64,000 nucleotides of DNA from Methanolinea sp. (GCA_018262855.1 JADFDO010000009.1:1-64000); one strand, 5' to 3'; shown: positions 16,607 through 27,213, counted from the first letter of the stretch. Made by a program: numbers and translations. Notes: generated by a model not told the origin, from the sequence alone.

Positions 16607-18369
16607 GCTGCCGACCTCAGTGCATTGAATTCTTCGTCCAGTTCGGCCTGGATCTTGTCAAGCGCCGGCTTGTAATCCTTGATGAACTTGATCTGTGGCA
16701 GCTCGTTCTTGGATTTCACGGACACGATCTGCTGGGGGGTCACCCCGGCACTCTGTGCAGCGTACGCAAGGTCCGAATACTGGCGGATGGCTTTCATCAT
16801 GTCGTACTGCTTCTTCATGTCGCAGAAGGTGTCCACCGCATCGTACGCGTTCTGCTGGAGGAAGATCTCACGGATCATCCTGGCCACCTCGATCGTGATC
16901 TGCTCTGCTTCTGGCAACGCATCTGATCCGACGAGCTGCACAATCTCCTGGAGCTCGGCCTCTTTCTGGAGGATCTCCATTGCCCATGAACGGATGACGT
17001 TCCACTCTGGCGAGACCTCCTTGTCATACCAGTCATGGAGGCTGTCCAGGTAGAGCGAGTAGGAGTTGAGCCAGTTGATGGCCGGGAAGTGCCGCCGCTG
17101 CGAGAGCTTGGCGTCGAGGGCCCAGAAGACTTTCACGATACGGAGGGTATTCTGGGTGACCGGCTCTGAGAAGTCACCACCGGGCGGGGAGACCGCCCCA
17201 ATGACGGAGACAGATCCCATGCCCCCGCTCAGGGTCTTTACCCTCCCGGCCCTCTCATAGAATTCAGAGAGGCGGGCAGCAAGGTATGCGGGATATCCCT
17301 CTTCACCCGGCATCTCTTCGAGACGGGAGGAGATCTCACGCATTGCTTCAGCCCACCGCGAGGTGGAATCGGCCATGAGGGAGACATCATATCCCATGTC
17401 CCGGAAATACTCGGCAATGGTGATACCCGTGTACACCGATGCTTCACGGGCAGCCACGGGCATGTTGCTCGTGTTTGCGATAAGGACGGTCCGCTCCATA
17501 AGGGGTTTGCCGGTCTTCGGGTCTTCGAGTTCCGGGAACTCCGTCAGCACTTCGGTCATCTCGTTCCCGCGTTCCCCGCACCCGATATAGACCACGATCT
17601 CTGCGTCGCTCCACTTGGCGAGCTGCTGCTGGGTGACCGTCTTTCCGCTCCCGAACGGTCCCGGGATGGCTGCTGTTCCACCTTTTGCGATAGGGAACAG
17701 CCCGTCAAGAATACGCTGCCCGGTGATAAGGGGAACGGTCGGGTTCATCTTTTCGTTGACCGGTCTCGGTACCCGGACCGGCCATTTCTGCATCATGGCA
17801 AGTTCCGCCCCATTGTCGAGCGTGCAGATGATCTCATCAACCGTGAACGATCCTCCCTTGATGCTCTTCACGGTGCCGCCTTTCACATTAGGCGGAACCA
17901 TGATGCGGTGGACAATATTGGTCTCCTGCACCTCGCCGATGATGCTTCCCGGAGAAACGCGTGCACCTTCCTTCACCAGTGGCTTGAACTCCCATTTTTT
18001 GGCATGGTCAAGTCCCGGGGCAGAGACTCCCCGCTCGATGAAGTCACCCATCTTCTGGACGAGCACTGCGAGGGGTCGCTGGATGCCATCATAAATACTT
18101 GTCAGCAGCCCGGGACCGAGTTCCACCGCCAGGGACAGCCCGGTGTTGATCACCGGTTCACCAGGCCTGATACCGGCGGTATCCTCGTAGACCTGGATGA
18201 TGATGTTCTCACCCTGGATCTTGATCACTTCACCCATGAGTTCTTCCTTACCGACCTTCACCACGTCATACATGTGGGCGTTAATCCCCACGGCGGTGAC
18301 CACAGGCCCGGCGATTCTCTTGAGAACTCCTGTTGCATCACTTTTTGCTTTCTCTGTCTTCACTTCCAC
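16603..18369 (-). CDS. atpA: A-type ATP synthase subunit A (catalytic)
   Basis: The 588-residue catalytic subunit synthesises ATP from ADP and phosphate. The Walker A loop [12 protein letters not shown] lies near residue 240, with [16 protein letters not shown] after it and the [16 protein letters not shown] signature. It also has the long non-homologous insertion (about residues 110-190) that distinguishes A from F1-beta. No intein interrupts the P-loop. Its start overlaps the end of atpF by ten bases. Confidence 0.96.
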   Translation of the reverse strand: MEVKTEKAKSDATGVLKRIAGPVVTAVGINAHMYDVVKVGKEELMGEVIKIQGENIIIQVYEDTAGIRPGEPVINTGLSLAVELGPGLLTSIYDGIQRPLAVLVQKMGDFIERGVSAPGLDHAKKWEFKPLVKEGARVSPGSIIGEVQETNIVHRIMVPPNVKGGTVKSIKGGSFTVDEIICTLDNGAELAMMQKWPVRVPRPVNEKMNPTVPLITGQRILDGLFPIAKGGTAAIPGPFGSGKTVTQQQLAKWSDAEIVVYIGCGERGNEMTEVLTEFPELEDPKTGKPLMERTVLIANTSNMPVAAREASVYTGITIAEYFRDMGYDVSLMADSTSRWAEAMREISSRLEEMPGEEGYPAYLAARLSEFYERAGRVKTLSGGMGSVSVIGAVSPPGGDFSEPVTQNTLRIVKVFWALDAKLSQRRHFPAINWLNSYSLYLDSLHDWYDKEVSPEWNVIRSWAMEILQKEAELQEIVQLVGSDALPEAEQITIEVARMIREIFLQQNAYDAVDTFCDMKKQYDMMKAIRQYSDLAYAAQSAGVTPQQIVSVKSKNELPQIKFIKDYKPALDKIQAELDEEFNALRSAA

Positions 18370-18662
18370 AGGTCAACACCCACTGAACGCTTTATCCTCT
18401 CCCTCATGGAGAGTCCTCCCTCCTCAGCCCCGATGGTGATCACCGTCGGTTTCACCGATTCCTCAAGCGTCATCTGAAGGCGACGGGGAATCTTCTTCAG
18501 GTCGCCGCTCTGCAGCACGAGGATACCCACATCCGGGTCCCCAAGAACCTTGTTGATATGCTCCACCAGCCGCTCATCGCTCTCGGCAGGGTAGGTTTTC
18601 CGGATTCCCGCGAGGCGAAAGCCAAGGATGAATTCCTGGTTTCCTATCACTGCGATCTCCAT
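18360..18662 (-). CDS. atpF: A-type ATP synthase subunit F
   Basis: A 100-residue central-stalk subunit with a Rossmann-like fold: [19 protein letters not shown] at the N-terminus and [15 protein letters not shown] in the middle. The short C-terminal helical part contacts D and the head. Start and stop codons overlap those of its neighbours in the operon. Confidence 0.92.
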   Translation of the reverse strand: MEIAVIGNQEFILGFRLAGIRKTYPAESDERLVEHINKVLGDPDVGILVLQSGDLKKIPRRLQMTLEESVKPTVITIGAEEGGLSMRERIKRSVGVDLWK

Positions 18663-19717
18663 TACATCACCAGGTATCCCCTGATTCGCTCCGGCGGGAG
18701 GTTCGATTCCTTCCCCCGCGCCAGGGCTCTCAGGTTGAAGATCTCATACTTCTTCATCTCGAGATATGCGAGAATGGGATGAATGGAGAAGGGATTCATC
18801 TTGGACATGCTCTCCATCTCCGAGAGTTGGACTTTGATAAGATCGATCTCGATCTCGCGGACAGACTTCTCTTCCCTGAGGGTCTCGAGCAATTCACGCA
18901 GGTCCCGAACCTTGACGCTCGGAATGAGTGCGTCAATAAATTCATTCCGGTCCTTGATCGCCATGATCCTCTGGATGAGTTGCGGAGAGATTGTCCCGCC
19001 AGGGACAACCGCATCACTCATCTCACCTGCAGAAGGGTCGGCACGGAACCTGAACATGTTCCGGATATTCGTGATATCGATATCCAGCGTGATGTAATCC
19101 ATGAACTGGCGTCCGCCCTTGATACCGCTCTGGGCCATGGAGATCAGGTCTGCATAGAACTGCTTGTAGAGGGCATTCTCAACCCTGGGGAGGAAATCCT
19201 CCTTGACACCGGCTTCGAACGATCTGGAGAGAAGCGGGTAGACCCCCTTTCCTTTCAAACCCTCGATGATTCGTTCAGGCGTCTGTTCCTCAATGAGTTT
19301 GTCAAGAATCTGCTTGTCAAGCTCACCTGCGGGGATGAGTACCTCCCTGATCTTTCCCGGCTTTTCCCCATGCAGTTTCCCCCGGAGGATGGTGAGGACA
19401 TTCTGGATATCCCACTTCCTTAAGTATGCCCTGGTGAGGTCTTTTAAGGACCCCGGGGTGATCTTCTGGATACTCTGGTACTCCTTCGCCAGGTTCCAGC
19501 TGAGCGCGAGCTCGATCAGATCAATTCCATGGAACGAGGGTGCGAGTTCATCGATCTCTTTTTTGTACTGGGTCTCTTCGATCGATCTTGTGATCTCTGA
19601 AAGACCCATGTTCAGCATCCGCACGTATTCTTCACGGGGAAGGAGCTTGGCTTTCCGAACCCTCATCCTGGTACAGACATAGATGTAGGGAGCCGGTCCT
19701 GCTCTCACTTCTGCCAT
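18662..19717 (-). CDS. atpC: A-type ATP synthase subunit C (rotor cap)
   Basis: The 351-residue, mostly helical, funnel-shaped subunit (homologue of V-ATPase d) sits between the c-ring and the central stalk. Typical elements are [21 protein letters not shown] at the N-terminus and [20 protein letters not shown] near residue 215. Its stop overlaps the atpF start by one base (TAATG). It lies 12 bases after atpE. Confidence 0.93.
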   Translation of the reverse strand: MAEVRAGPAPYIYVCTRMRVRKAKLLPREEYVRMLNMGLSEITRSIEETQYKKEIDELAPSFHGIDLIELALSWNLAKEYQSIQKITPGSLKDLTRAYLRKWDIQNVLTILRGKLHGEKPGKIREVLIPAGELDKQILDKLIEEQTPERIIEGLKGKGVYPLLSRSFEAGVKEDFLPRVENALYKQFYADLISMAQSGIKGGRQFMDYITLDIDITNIRNMFRFRADPSAGEMSDAVVPGGTISPQLIQRIMAIKDRNEFIDALIPSVKVRDLRELLETLREEKSVREIEIDLIKVQLSEMESMSKMNPFSIHPILAYLEMKKYEIFNLRALARGKESNLPPERIRGYLVM

Positions 19718-19729
19718 CCGAGCAACCTC

Positions 19730-20308
19730 CTACCCAAAGAGCAAGTCAGACGCATCTTTGAGTCCTGATTCCCATATCATGTCCAGGAAGGTGCGATAGC
19801 TGTAATCGAGCTGCAGGGTGCCATCCCTGCTTTCAACTATCACCCCGCCATCAATATCCAAATCCCTGCCCGCAGAAAACGTTCTGAACTCAGGTTTTTC
19901 CGCAAGAATCCTGTCCAGGATTTTCCGATCCCGCTGGTTGACGTGCGCAATCCCCTCGGGAATCTGTTTTTTTGCATCCGTCAGGAGCCGGACAATAGAA
20001 TCCTGGTGGAAACCCTCCGGCAACTCCCCAATGGACACAAGGGCTTTTTTGTATACCTGGTCGAGGAGTTCCTTCTGGGTATTCAGGATCTCCCTTTTCA
20101 CAAGGAGGTTGGCTGCCGAGCTCTCCTGGGAGAGGATATATCCCGACTGCCGTTCTGCCTCCTCATTGGCGGCCTGCTTGATCTTCCCTGCACGTTCCTG
20201 GGCAGCGGTCAGAACCCTCGAGGTCTCCTGCTGGCTCTCGCTCCTGATCCTCTGCACTTCCTGCTGACCTTTCTCGCGGATATCTGCTAGGACTGCCTCC
20301 AATCCCAT
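19730..20308 (-). CDS. atpE: A-type ATP synthase subunit E (peripheral stalk)
   Basis: The 192-residue subunit has a long N-terminal charged helix (~1-90, rich in Glu, Gln and Arg), which pairs with subunit H in the peripheral stalk. A globular C-terminal domain follows, ending in DYSYRTFLDMIWESGL. Position after atpK and before atpC is canonical. Confidence 0.92.
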   Translation of the reverse strand: MGLEAVLADIREKGQQEVQRIRSESQQETSRVLTAAQERAGKIKQAANEEAERQSGYILSQESSAANLLVKREILNTQKELLDQVYKKALVSIGELPEGFHQDSIVRLLTDAKKQIPEGIAHVNQRDRKILDRILAEKPEFRTFSAGRDLDIDGGVIVESRDGTLQLDYSYRTFLDMIWESGLKDASDLLFG

Positions 20309-20318
20309 GTTCAGCTCC

Positions 20319-20588
20319 TTAGAACAATAGCAGGAGGCCGACCACGAGACCGAAGATGACGATGGTCTCAGGAATAACCGTTAACAGGAGCACCAGTCCG
20401 AAGACATCCTTGTTCTCGGCGGTTGCGCCTACTGCGGCCGATCCGATAGCCATCTCGGCAAGACCGGTCCCAATCCCGGTAAGGCCGACAGCGATACCTG
20501 CGCCGAGTGCTTTCATCCCGAGCTGTGAAGCTTTCACCATTTCGACGGTCATTTCTGTTGCTGCTACTGCTGTTGCTGCGTCTGCCAT
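20319..20588 (-). CDS. atpK: A-type ATP synthase subunit K (c-ring proteolipid)
   Basis: An 89-residue two-helix proteolipid with a glycine-rich first hairpin (GMKALGAGIAVGLTGIGTGL) and an ion-carrying Glu in the second helix (TVIPETIVIFGLVVG). One hairpin per polypeptide means it is not a duplicated or triplicated form. Whether the ion is H+ or Na+ cannot be settled from this reading alone. Confidence 0.93.
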   Translation of the reverse strand: MADAATAVAATEMTVEMVKASQLGMKALGAGIAVGLTGIGTGLAEMAIGSAAVGATAENKDVFGLVLLLTVIPETIVIFGLVVGLLLLF

Positions 20589-20592
20589 TTTT

Positions 20593-22566
20593 TTAATCCT
20601 CCGTAAATCTCTTTTTCATCCCGAAGGGGTTGTATTTCTTGCCTCCACCTTTGTAGAACTTGGTGAAGAATTCGACATACTGTAACCTGATTGACTGGAG
20701 AGCGCCACCCAGCACCCCGAGAATGGTATTCAGGAGGTGCCCGATCACGAAGACCAGTACGCCAACGATGATGATGATCACACCCACCGCGCTCAGAGAT
20801 TCAAGCTGCGGTTCGATGATCAATCCGATGGCAATGAAGTTCACCACCATGGCAATCGCCACTGATGAAAGACCCACACCGACAAGACGGGCATAGGAGA
20901 GCACGTGGCTCAGGATGGTGGGGAGTTCGACAATCTCTAGAGCGGAATCCCTGATAATGAAGATGACACCAAGGATGATCATCACGATTCCGATGATGGA
21001 TGCAATGTTCAGTCCCACGGCAATTGGGGGAAGCCCTGTGAAATCAGGCATGAAGGGCATGGTAAATGCTGCCCAGAGCATGAACAGGATTCCCCAGAGA
21101 ACCATGATCCATCCCAGGTTGGCCATGACAGCCTTCATCCGATGGGCACCATGATCCTGCCGTGCATGGTTGATCATGCCGAGGATCCTTCCCAGGGTGA
21201 TCTGCAGGATGCCAATCCAGACCGCCATGATCATCAGGGATATCACATCAGGGCCGTGCCCCCCTGCATGGCCCCCGATGTTCAGGTGCCTGGAGAACAG
21301 GATAGGTTTCCAGGGGAGTGCAAACCCGAAGCATTCACTGTACAGGACTCCGAATACAATACTCGAGATACTGGCATTCCGAAGGACCTTGAGAAGTCTT
21401 GTACCTTCATCGCCTGTTATGATCTTCCGGAGACCGAGTGACAGGGCGAGAACAATCGCCCCATAGCCAACATCTCCAAGGATGATCCCGAAAAAGATCG
21501 GGAATATAATCGAGACCAGAAGGGTAGGATCGATCTCGGTATACTTCGGCCTCGAGTATACATCCATGAGCATCTCTGTTGGCTTTGCGAAACTGACATT
21601 GTGATATTCCGTAGGGGCAACATCCTCGACCTCGGATGGATCCATCTCATAGACGTAGACTTTTCCTCCCGTTGCGTAATGGATTCCCTGGCGGAATTTT
21701 TCCAGTTCGCTCTTCGGTACCCAGCCTTCGACGATGAAAGACTCGCCGATGGTGGCAAAGCGAAGCGGGGCTTCTGCCATCTCGACATCAGCGGTGAGAA
21801 GCTCGTTGCAGGCAAGGAACAGGCCTTTGTGCTCCTTTTTTATCTCGTCAAGACGGCGGTTGATCTCTTCGAGTTCACCCTTGACTGCCAGGAGCTGGCT
21901 CTCGTAGTACCCGATACGGTCCTTTGCAATTCCCTCTTCGTCCGGAATCGGGACTGCCTGGAACTGGGCATCGGCAAGAGCCTGCTCAGCAGTGTTTCGG
22001 TCACTGTTCGAAACGACGAGAGCGATGAGCTTCGTCTTCTTCGTTTCGGCCGTATAGATCTCATGGGGGATATCAAGGTGTAATTCCCTGGAGATATACC
22101 CTGAAAAGACAGAAAATGACCTGTACCCACGCAGGAGTTCAAGGTCGACGGGAATATCTTTGAACGGTGTTAATCCCTCGATCTTCTGTTCATACTCCTT
22201 GATCTGGGTATCGAGACGTGTTCTCCTGGCAAGAAGTTCCTCGACATCCTTCTCCAGTGCCGGCAGTTCCTTCCCGATCAATCCTTTCAGGTGTTCATTC
22301 TTCTGTTTCTCGTGTGGAATTCCCTCCTCGTCTTCACGGATCATGAACGCATTCGTGATGCCCCTGAGCCGGAGCAGTTCGCGGGAAGTCTCATTCGCCT
22401 GAGGGAGGGGGGTACCGATACGGTATCCCTCGTACTCTTTCCTGTCTTTTTCCACGAACTCCTCGATATGGAACAGGTTCTGACGGTAAATCTCCCGGAT
22501 CACCGGTTCCATCTGTGATTTGGTGGCCGCAATCAGGACACGGGTCATTCCTTCAGGGGTGAGCAT
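20593..22566 (-). CDS. atpI: A-type ATP synthase subunit I (a-like stator)
   Basis: A 657-residue protein with a soluble, coiled-coil N-terminal half (to ~330) that meets the peripheral stalks. The C-terminal half has about eight transmembrane helices forming the ion half-channels. The pore region near residue 560 includes the ALEIVELPTILSHVLSYARL segment, with the conserved Arg in SYARL. I choose the ATG at 22566 because AAGGAG lies seven bases ahead of it; it overlaps the end of atpH by 14 bases. The in-frame ATG at 22548 has no well-spaced site. Confidence 0.92.
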   Translation of the reverse strand: MLTPEGMTRVLIAATKSQMEPVIREIYRQNLFHIEEFVEKDRKEYEGYRIGTPLPQANETSRELLRLRGITNAFMIREDEEGIPHEKQKNEHLKGLIGKELPALEKDVEELLARRTRLDTQIKEYEQKIEGLTPFKDIPVDLELLRGYRSFSVFSGYISRELHLDIPHEIYTAETKKTKLIALVVSNSDRNTAEQALADAQFQAVPIPDEEGIAKDRIGYYESQLLAVKGELEEINRRLDEIKKEHKGLFLACNELLTADVEMAEAPLRFATIGESFIVEGWVPKSELEKFRQGIHYATGGKVYVYEMDPSEVEDVAPTEYHNVSFAKPTEMLMDVYSRPKYTEIDPTLLVSIIFPIFFGIILGDVGYGAIVLALSLGLRKIITGDEGTRLLKVLRNASISSIVFGVLYSECFGFALPWKPILFSRHLNIGGHAGGHGPDVISLMIMAVWIGILQITLGRILGMINHARQDHGAHRMKAVMANLGWIMVLWGILFMLWAAFTMPFMPDFTGLPPIAVGLNIASIIGIVMIILGVIFIIRDSALEIVELPTILSHVLSYARLVGVGLSSVAIAMVVNFIAIGLIIEPQLESLSAVGVIIIIVGVLVFVIGHLLNTILGVLGGALQSIRLQYVEFFTKFYKGGGKKYNPFGMKKRFTED

Positions 22567-22882
22567 GGAGCCGCTCCTTGAACCGCGACACCAGAAGGTC
22601 TGCTGCTCTCCCAAGGTTCCGTGTTCCACGCTCCTTCAGTTCCGCAGCGCGTCGTTTTCCTTCCGCAAGAATCTCGTCGTGCTTTTTCGCCGCGTTCTGT
22701 CGGGCTTCAGCCAGCCTGGCCTTCTTGTACTCTTCAGCATCATGGGTTGCTTTCATGATCAGGTTGTCAGCTTCGAGGTCGGCATTTGCAGTGCTCCGCT
22801 TCCTCTCTGCCATGGCATCGCTGATCGTCTTCTGGTACTCAGCTTCTGTTTCTTTGATGTTCTTCAAGACCTCAGTCTTCAT
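22553..22882 (-). CDS. atpH: A-type ATP synthase subunit H (peripheral stalk coiled coil)
   Basis: A 109-residue, almost wholly helical and charged protein (many Glu, Lys, Ala; e.g. NIKETEAEYQKTISDAMAER) that forms a coiled coil with subunit E. It is the first gene of the atp operon. A strong site AGGAGGG sits just before the ATG and an archaeal promoter lies about 60 bases upstream. Confidence 0.88.
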   Translation of the reverse strand: MKTEVLKNIKETEAEYQKTISDAMAERKRSTANADLEADNLIMKATHDAEEYKKARLAEARQNAAKKHDEILAEGKRRAAELKERGTRNLGRAADLLVSRFKERLHAHP

Positions 22883-22937
22883 CCAACCCTCCTCTCACGG
22901 CACTGGAATGTTAGACCGGAATTGTTCTTATATCTGT

Positions 22938-22953
22938 TGATATTTTTTTTCGC
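22938..22953 (-). promoter_or_regulatory. Probable promoter of the ATP synthase operon
   Basis: On the minus strand GCGAAAAAAAATATCA gives a BRE-like purine run and an A/T-rich TATA element, predicting transcription from about 22915-22920 and a ~35-base leader. A second TATA-like CTTTATAATAG lies about 20 bases further upstream. Confidence 0.5.
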
Positions 22954-23087
22954 CAACAAAACTATTATAAAGGGTCCCGGGAGAATCCGGGCTCAATCTC
23001 ACAGTATATTACCAGGATAACTTGCCCATTCCCTGGCAGCCTGCAGGGAATATCTGTTGGTGCTCCATTATCCCGGGTATCCGGTTT

Positions 23088-23576
23088 TCATGCGGAACTG
23101 AATTCCTGGATTGGAATGGGTATCACTGCTGTTTCCACGCTCTCCGGGATACCTGTGATCCTGATACCTGTCGGGGTGCCATGGAGGCGAATCCCGCCAA
23201 GTTCTTCCGATGAGCAGAGCAGGTGCTGTTCGGGGTGCGTACCCCTTGAGATCGTGCATGAGAGGAGAATCTCCTCCCCTGCTGAAACAACGTAACGGAG
23301 CCTCTGGGAACCCGGATGCCCGCTGGGCATTACCGTGAGCGGGATCCTGTAGGTCCTCACCAGTTCGAGCAGCATCCAGGCAGCGTTCCGGGATCCACCC
23401 TCCGGAGCAGAGACCGCGACAAGGTGGTGTGGTTCCAGGGTTTGGCAGTACTCTTCCTCGAATGTCTCGATACAGAGCGGGAAACAGGAGCCAACCGGTC
23501 CTGCAAGGAGGAACGATCTTTCGCCCTGTACGAGGAGAAGAGAATCTGCCGAAACATGGATGATTCTTTCAGACAT
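23088..23576 (-). CDS. Soluble protein of unknown function linked to a pilus-like secretion operon
   Basis: A 162-residue protein from the ATG at 23576 (another in-frame ATG at 23588 would add four residues). It has no membrane segment or signal peptide. The predicted order is strands SERIIHVSADSLLLVQG and SFLLAGPVGSC, the stretch HHLVAVSAPEGGSRNAAWML, then a beta-rich C-terminal half. It starts 18 bases after the stop of the platform-protein gene and so belongs to that operon. I do not recognise the family. Lacking any hydrophobic helix, it is not a pilin; a cytoplasmic regulator of the motor is a reasonable guess. Confidence 0.65.
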   Translation of the reverse strand: MSERIIHVSADSLLLVQGERSFLLAGPVGSCFPLCIETFEEEYCQTLEPHHLVAVSAPEGGSRNAAWMLLELVRTYRIPLTVMPSGHPGSQRLRYVVSAGEEILLSCTISRGTHPEQHLLCSSEELGGIRLHGTPTGIRITGIPESVETAVIPIPIQEFSSA

Positions 23577-23593
23577 TTCCGGCCGCACCTCCC

Positions 23594-25528
23594 TCAGATA
23601 AAAATGTTGAAGATGACCAGCGCGATGACGATCATGATACAGGAGTGCTTGACTCCTGCCTTTAACGATCCCTCCCCCATCTGGCCTGCAATAAGACCCG
23701 AGAGGAGCGCCTGGAGTACCACGGAATGGAACATCAGTCGCAGGATCGCCTTGATGCTCCCCCCGCTGACACCTGAAATAGGCGTGCCCTGGGGGATCCC
23801 GCCTGATTCGACACTCCCGAGGATCGGAATGAAATTGTTGGAGATGATCGCGACGACGAAGACGAACACCACGAATGCCAGGTAAATGATCGCGGTATAA
23901 ATGAACATGTCGGAGAGCCGCTCCCTCTTGAGAAGTTCAGACATCTTGGCATCGCTCGCTGCGATGGCAAGGACGTCACCGATGGAGCCGCTCATCTGGC
24001 TGGCTTTTGTGATCAGGGTCACTGTCCTTGCGATCAGAGGGGTCCTGATCCTGTCCTCAAACCGTATCAGGGCATCAGTGAAGCTTGCACCCCAGTCGAT
24101 GTCACGCTTGATGCGCCTGATCTCGTAGGAGAGGAGGCCGAGGTTCGTATTGACCATGATCCCGATGGCCTGGGCGATGGTAAGGCCCACCTGGTTGATC
24201 CCGGCCATCCTGTCGAGGAATTCAGGGATCAACGCCTCCATGCCCTGGATATTCCTCCGCCACATCTCGTAGAAGAAGGCGTATGGCACCATGACGATCA
24301 GGAGCGCTATCATGATGTGGTCGTCCACGATGTCGATATAGAGTTCAAGATCATGATAGTGTGGAACGACCAGGAAGAGCGCAACGAGGTAGATGATTGC
24401 CACGGGCACCGTGACATAGAGGGTGAGGTTGTAATTTTTCTGGAATGCTGCGAAGGGGTGACGAAGGAATTCCCTGAAATTCCGCACCCTGTCGTACTGT
24501 ACAAGCCTTGCAAAGAACGGCTCCTCTCCCTCCCTGTGATAGACCCGGACGTCACTGTATTCATGGAGCCATTTTGCCCGTACATACCTTTCGACGGTCT
24601 CGGTCTTGAGGGAGATGATATCGATCAGAAGGATGAACACCGCGGAACCGATCGGAAAAACGAGATACACCACCGCGGTCATCTGGAGGATTGCCACTCC
24701 GCCCATCATCCCCATCACTACCATAATGATGATCAGGAACAGCGGTCCGGCAACAAAGAGGGTCACATAGGATTCAGCTACGAGGGAGAGGAACTGGAGG
24801 AACTGTTTCTGCTCGAACCGGGCCTCTTCCTGGTAGAGCCGGACTCTCCCGGAGAGGAACCCCACGAGGTCTCCTCCGCTCTCGATCACCGAGATCATAT
24901 CCTCAAGGAATTGCTTGAGTTTCTCTGAAGGGGTTGTCTCTCTCAGGTGACGGAGCGCAGTGATCACGTCATACCCGAAAAAATCAGCATCCCTGACCAC
25001 CTGCCGGAATTCGAGTGCCACCTCCCCGTAGATGCTGGCATTCTCAGAGAGCGATCGGAAAATCGGGATCAGCTGGGCGCCTCCTTTCCGCATGGCATAC
25101 ATGTAGGCGACCGCGTTGTGGAGGGTCAGGTTGATCTTGGTAGCCCTGTTGCCCCTCTGCAAACGGGGATACCGGTATGCCAGTCTCTCGATGATGAAGG
25201 CACCCCAGAGAAATGCAATCGCTGCAATAACGAGTCTGATGATGAGAAATGCCGGCGACGTGAAATCCACATTCTGGGGAAAAGGGATGTTGAATACGTT
25301 GTAGAGGTGAAGATTCCCGGTCCGCTCGGCAGTGAAAATGAGAAGGCTTGTAATGGCGAATGCGAGTGCTGCAAACCCTATGCCGCCGAGGATCGCGACC
25401 TGGATGGACCTTGCGATATAGTGTTCGAGTGTCACCCCTGCCCTGATCGAGGTGAGATCAGACTGGAGGCTCTGGTACCGTATCGGATCACGTCTGACCC
25501 ACCTCCTGATCAGGGCATTGAACATCAT
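23594..25528 (-). CDS. Type IV pilus/archaellum-type platform membrane protein (FlaJ/TadC/GspF-like)
   Basis: The 644-residue protein has two T2SSF-like halves. The first cytoplasmic domain (~130-235) contains YMYAMRKGGAQLIPIFRSLS. Hydrophobic clusters lie at ~240-300. The second half has FYEMWRRNIQGMEALIPEFL and GLTIAQAIGIMVN, followed by C-terminal helices. Such proteins anchor the assembly ATPase at the membrane and move pilin subunits. The gene starts four bases inside the end of the ATPase gene (ATGA overlap), as in archaeal FlaI-FlaJ pairs. No archaellin or pilin gene is seen nearby. Confidence 0.87.
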   Translation of the reverse strand: MMFNALIRRWVRRDPIRYQSLQSDLTSIRAGVTLEHYIARSIQVAILGGIGFAALAFAITSLLIFTAERTGNLHLYNVFNIPFPQNVDFTSPAFLIIRLVIAAIAFLWGAFIIERLAYRYPRLQRGNRATKINLTLHNAVAYMYAMRKGGAQLIPIFRSLSENASIYGEVALEFRQVVRDADFFGYDVITALRHLRETTPSEKLKQFLEDMISVIESGGDLVGFLSGRVRLYQEEARFEQKQFLQFLSLVAESYVTLFVAGPLFLIIIMVVMGMMGGVAILQMTAVVYLVFPIGSAVFILLIDIISLKTETVERYVRAKWLHEYSDVRVYHREGEEPFFARLVQYDRVRNFREFLRHPFAAFQKNYNLTLYVTVPVAIIYLVALFLVVPHYHDLELYIDIVDDHIMIALLIVMVPYAFFYEMWRRNIQGMEALIPEFLDRMAGINQVGLTIAQAIGIMVNTNLGLLSYEIRRIKRDIDWGASFTDALIRFEDRIRTPLIARTVTLITKASQMSGSIGDVLAIAASDAKMSELLKRERLSDMFIYTAIIYLAFVVFVFVVAIISNNFIPILGSVESGGIPQGTPISGVSGGSIKAILRLMFHSVVLQALLSGLIAGQMGEGSLKAGVKHSCIMIVIALVIFNIFI

Positions 25529-27213
25529 TCAAGTACCCGGGATAGGTTCTCCAGGTTCTCTATCACGTGACGTGGATTGATGCTGTAGGCATGGAAGATT
25601 TTTGAGACCTGCTTGTAGTCGATGATCTTCTGTTTCTCCATGGCGTCGAGGATCCTCGTTCTCGTGGAAATCTCCTGTTCCAGCTGTTCCCTGCTCCACC
25701 CCCTCCGTTCGGCGATATCGGCATAAATGAACGACCTCCCCTTGTAACTGAACACATCGGTGACAGGGTCGTAATCAAATACCGTATTGACCCTCAGGTT
25801 ACCGGTCGATGGATCGATCCCGGCAATCTCGACGATCTCAAGGCAGCGCCTCACCCTTTCCGTACCCCGGTAGATCTGTGCCTGGACACTCACGATGTTC
25901 AGTGCGGTGACCATGTTCCTGGGGACGTTGAGCGGTTCATTCTCAAGCCGGTGGATGGCAGCATCCACGCTCCCTGCATGCATGGTGGAGAAGGTGGTGT
26001 GGCCGGTATTCATCGCCTGGAACAGTGTCTGGGCCTCGACACCCCTGACCTCGCCGACGAGGATATACTCAGGACGCTGGCGCATGGCAGCCCTGAGCAG
26101 GTCAAACATTGAGATAATATTCGATCCTTCGGCGACAGTCTCCCTCGTCACACTCGCAATCCAGTTCTCGTGGTAGAGCGTGATCTCCCTGGTGTCCTCG
26201 ATGCTGACCACCTTGGCCATGGGGGGGATAAAGAGAGAGACGGCATTGAGCGAGGAGGTCTTACCGGATGCCGTTCCACCGATGAAGAGGAGACTCTTGT
26301 TATTCTCGATTGCAATCCAGAAAAACGCCAGCTGTTCGGCGCTGAACGTTCCATATTCCATCAGCTCGACAGGAGAGAACGGATCCTCCCTGAATTTTCT
26401 GATCGTAAACGAGGTGCCCCTGGTGGTCACCTCTGTCCCCAGGGTGAGCTGGAGCCTCGAGCCATCGGGGAGGGTGGCATCGAGCATGGGGGTCCCGGTG
26501 GAGATATGTTTTCCTGAACGCTGTGCGAGCGAGACTGCAAGGGAGTTCAGTACCTCTGCTTCGAACATGATGTTGGTCTTGACATTCCTGTACTTGCGAT
26601 GGTACAGGAAGAGTGGAACCCGGTGGCCGTCGCAGGAGATATCCTCGAGGAATGGATCTTTCATCAGGGCATCGATCCGCCCCCATCCGATAAAGTTACG
26701 GACCAGGTAGTACTGCAGCCTGAAGAGGCTTCCCTCTTCAAGGGTGATACCATACTCATCGAGCAGGGTCCGCATCTTCTCCATCAGAAGAACACGGCGG
26801 TCTACTCCAATCTCTTCATCGGTAAGGATGAGCACCGATCTCATATCCTCGTGCAACCTTTCGAGGAGTTCGTACTCGAATTCGGAGAGACGGGGCTCGT
26901 AGAGAAGATACTCAACCTGGTTGGTCTTCTCGTTCAGTGCAATGTCGACAAGAGACCTGCCCTCCTCAACCCAGTAGCGGCTGACTTCATGGTATCCATC
27001 AGGGATCTCGGCTTCCACAAGCGGCCCGTGCGTGGGGAAATCGTATTCTGGCAGCGAAGAAGTGCTTTTCTTCCGGGTAATTACACGTGAAATCGAGAAA
27101 TCCGGGGGTGTGGTGTCTATTTCATCCTGACCTTTCACGGGCTTGAGCCGGTCAGTTATTCCCTTGAGATCCGGTACTTTTAATGGCACGAAATACCCCT
27201 GACCATGCACCAC
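25525..27213 (-). CDS. Type II/IV secretion ATPase (FlaI/PilB/GspE-like)
   Basis: A 562-residue hexameric-type motor ATPase. An extended N-terminal region (~1-190) precedes the core, which shows LFIGGTASGKTSSLN (Walker A, ~320) and the Asp box AKVVSIEDTREI. It also has PEYILVGEVRG (Walker B) and the His box MNTGHTTFSTMHAGS. ATP hydrolysis would power assembly or secretion through the platform protein encoded next. It is divergent from a pair of kaiC-like genes across a 180-bp gap, which suggests joint regulation. Confidence 0.9.
   Translation of the reverse strand: MVHGQGYFVPLKVPDLKGITDRLKPVKGQDEIDTTPPDFSISRVITRKKSTSSLPEYDFPTHGPLVEAEIPDGYHEVSRYWVEEGRSLVDIALNEKTNQVEYLLYEPRLSEFEYELLERLHEDMRSVLILTDEEIGVDRRVLLMEKMRTLLDEYGITLEEGSLFRLQYYLVRNFIGWGRIDALMKDPFLEDISCDGHRVPLFLYHRKYRNVKTNIMFEAEVLNSLAVSLAQRSGKHISTGTPMLDATLPDGSRLQLTLGTEVTTRGTSFTIRKFREDPFSPVELMEYGTFSAEQLAFFWIAIENNKSLLFIGGTASGKTSSLNAVSLFIPPMAKVVSIEDTREITLYHENWIASVTRETVAEGSNIISMFDLLRAAMRQRPEYILVGEVRGVEAQTLFQAMNTGHTTFSTMHAGSVDAAIHRLENEPLNVPRNMVTALNIVSVQAQIYRGTERVRRCLEIVEIAGIDPSTGNLRVNTVFDYDPVTDVFSYKGRSFIYADIAERRGWSREQLEQEISTRTRILDAMEKQKIIDYKQVSKIFHAYSINPRHVIENLENLSRVLE

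Noticed and set aside
14102-18477. Long rightward open frames opposite the ATP synthase and pgk genes
   Set aside because: They are antisense shadows of strongly conserved genes, with no domain content or start signals.
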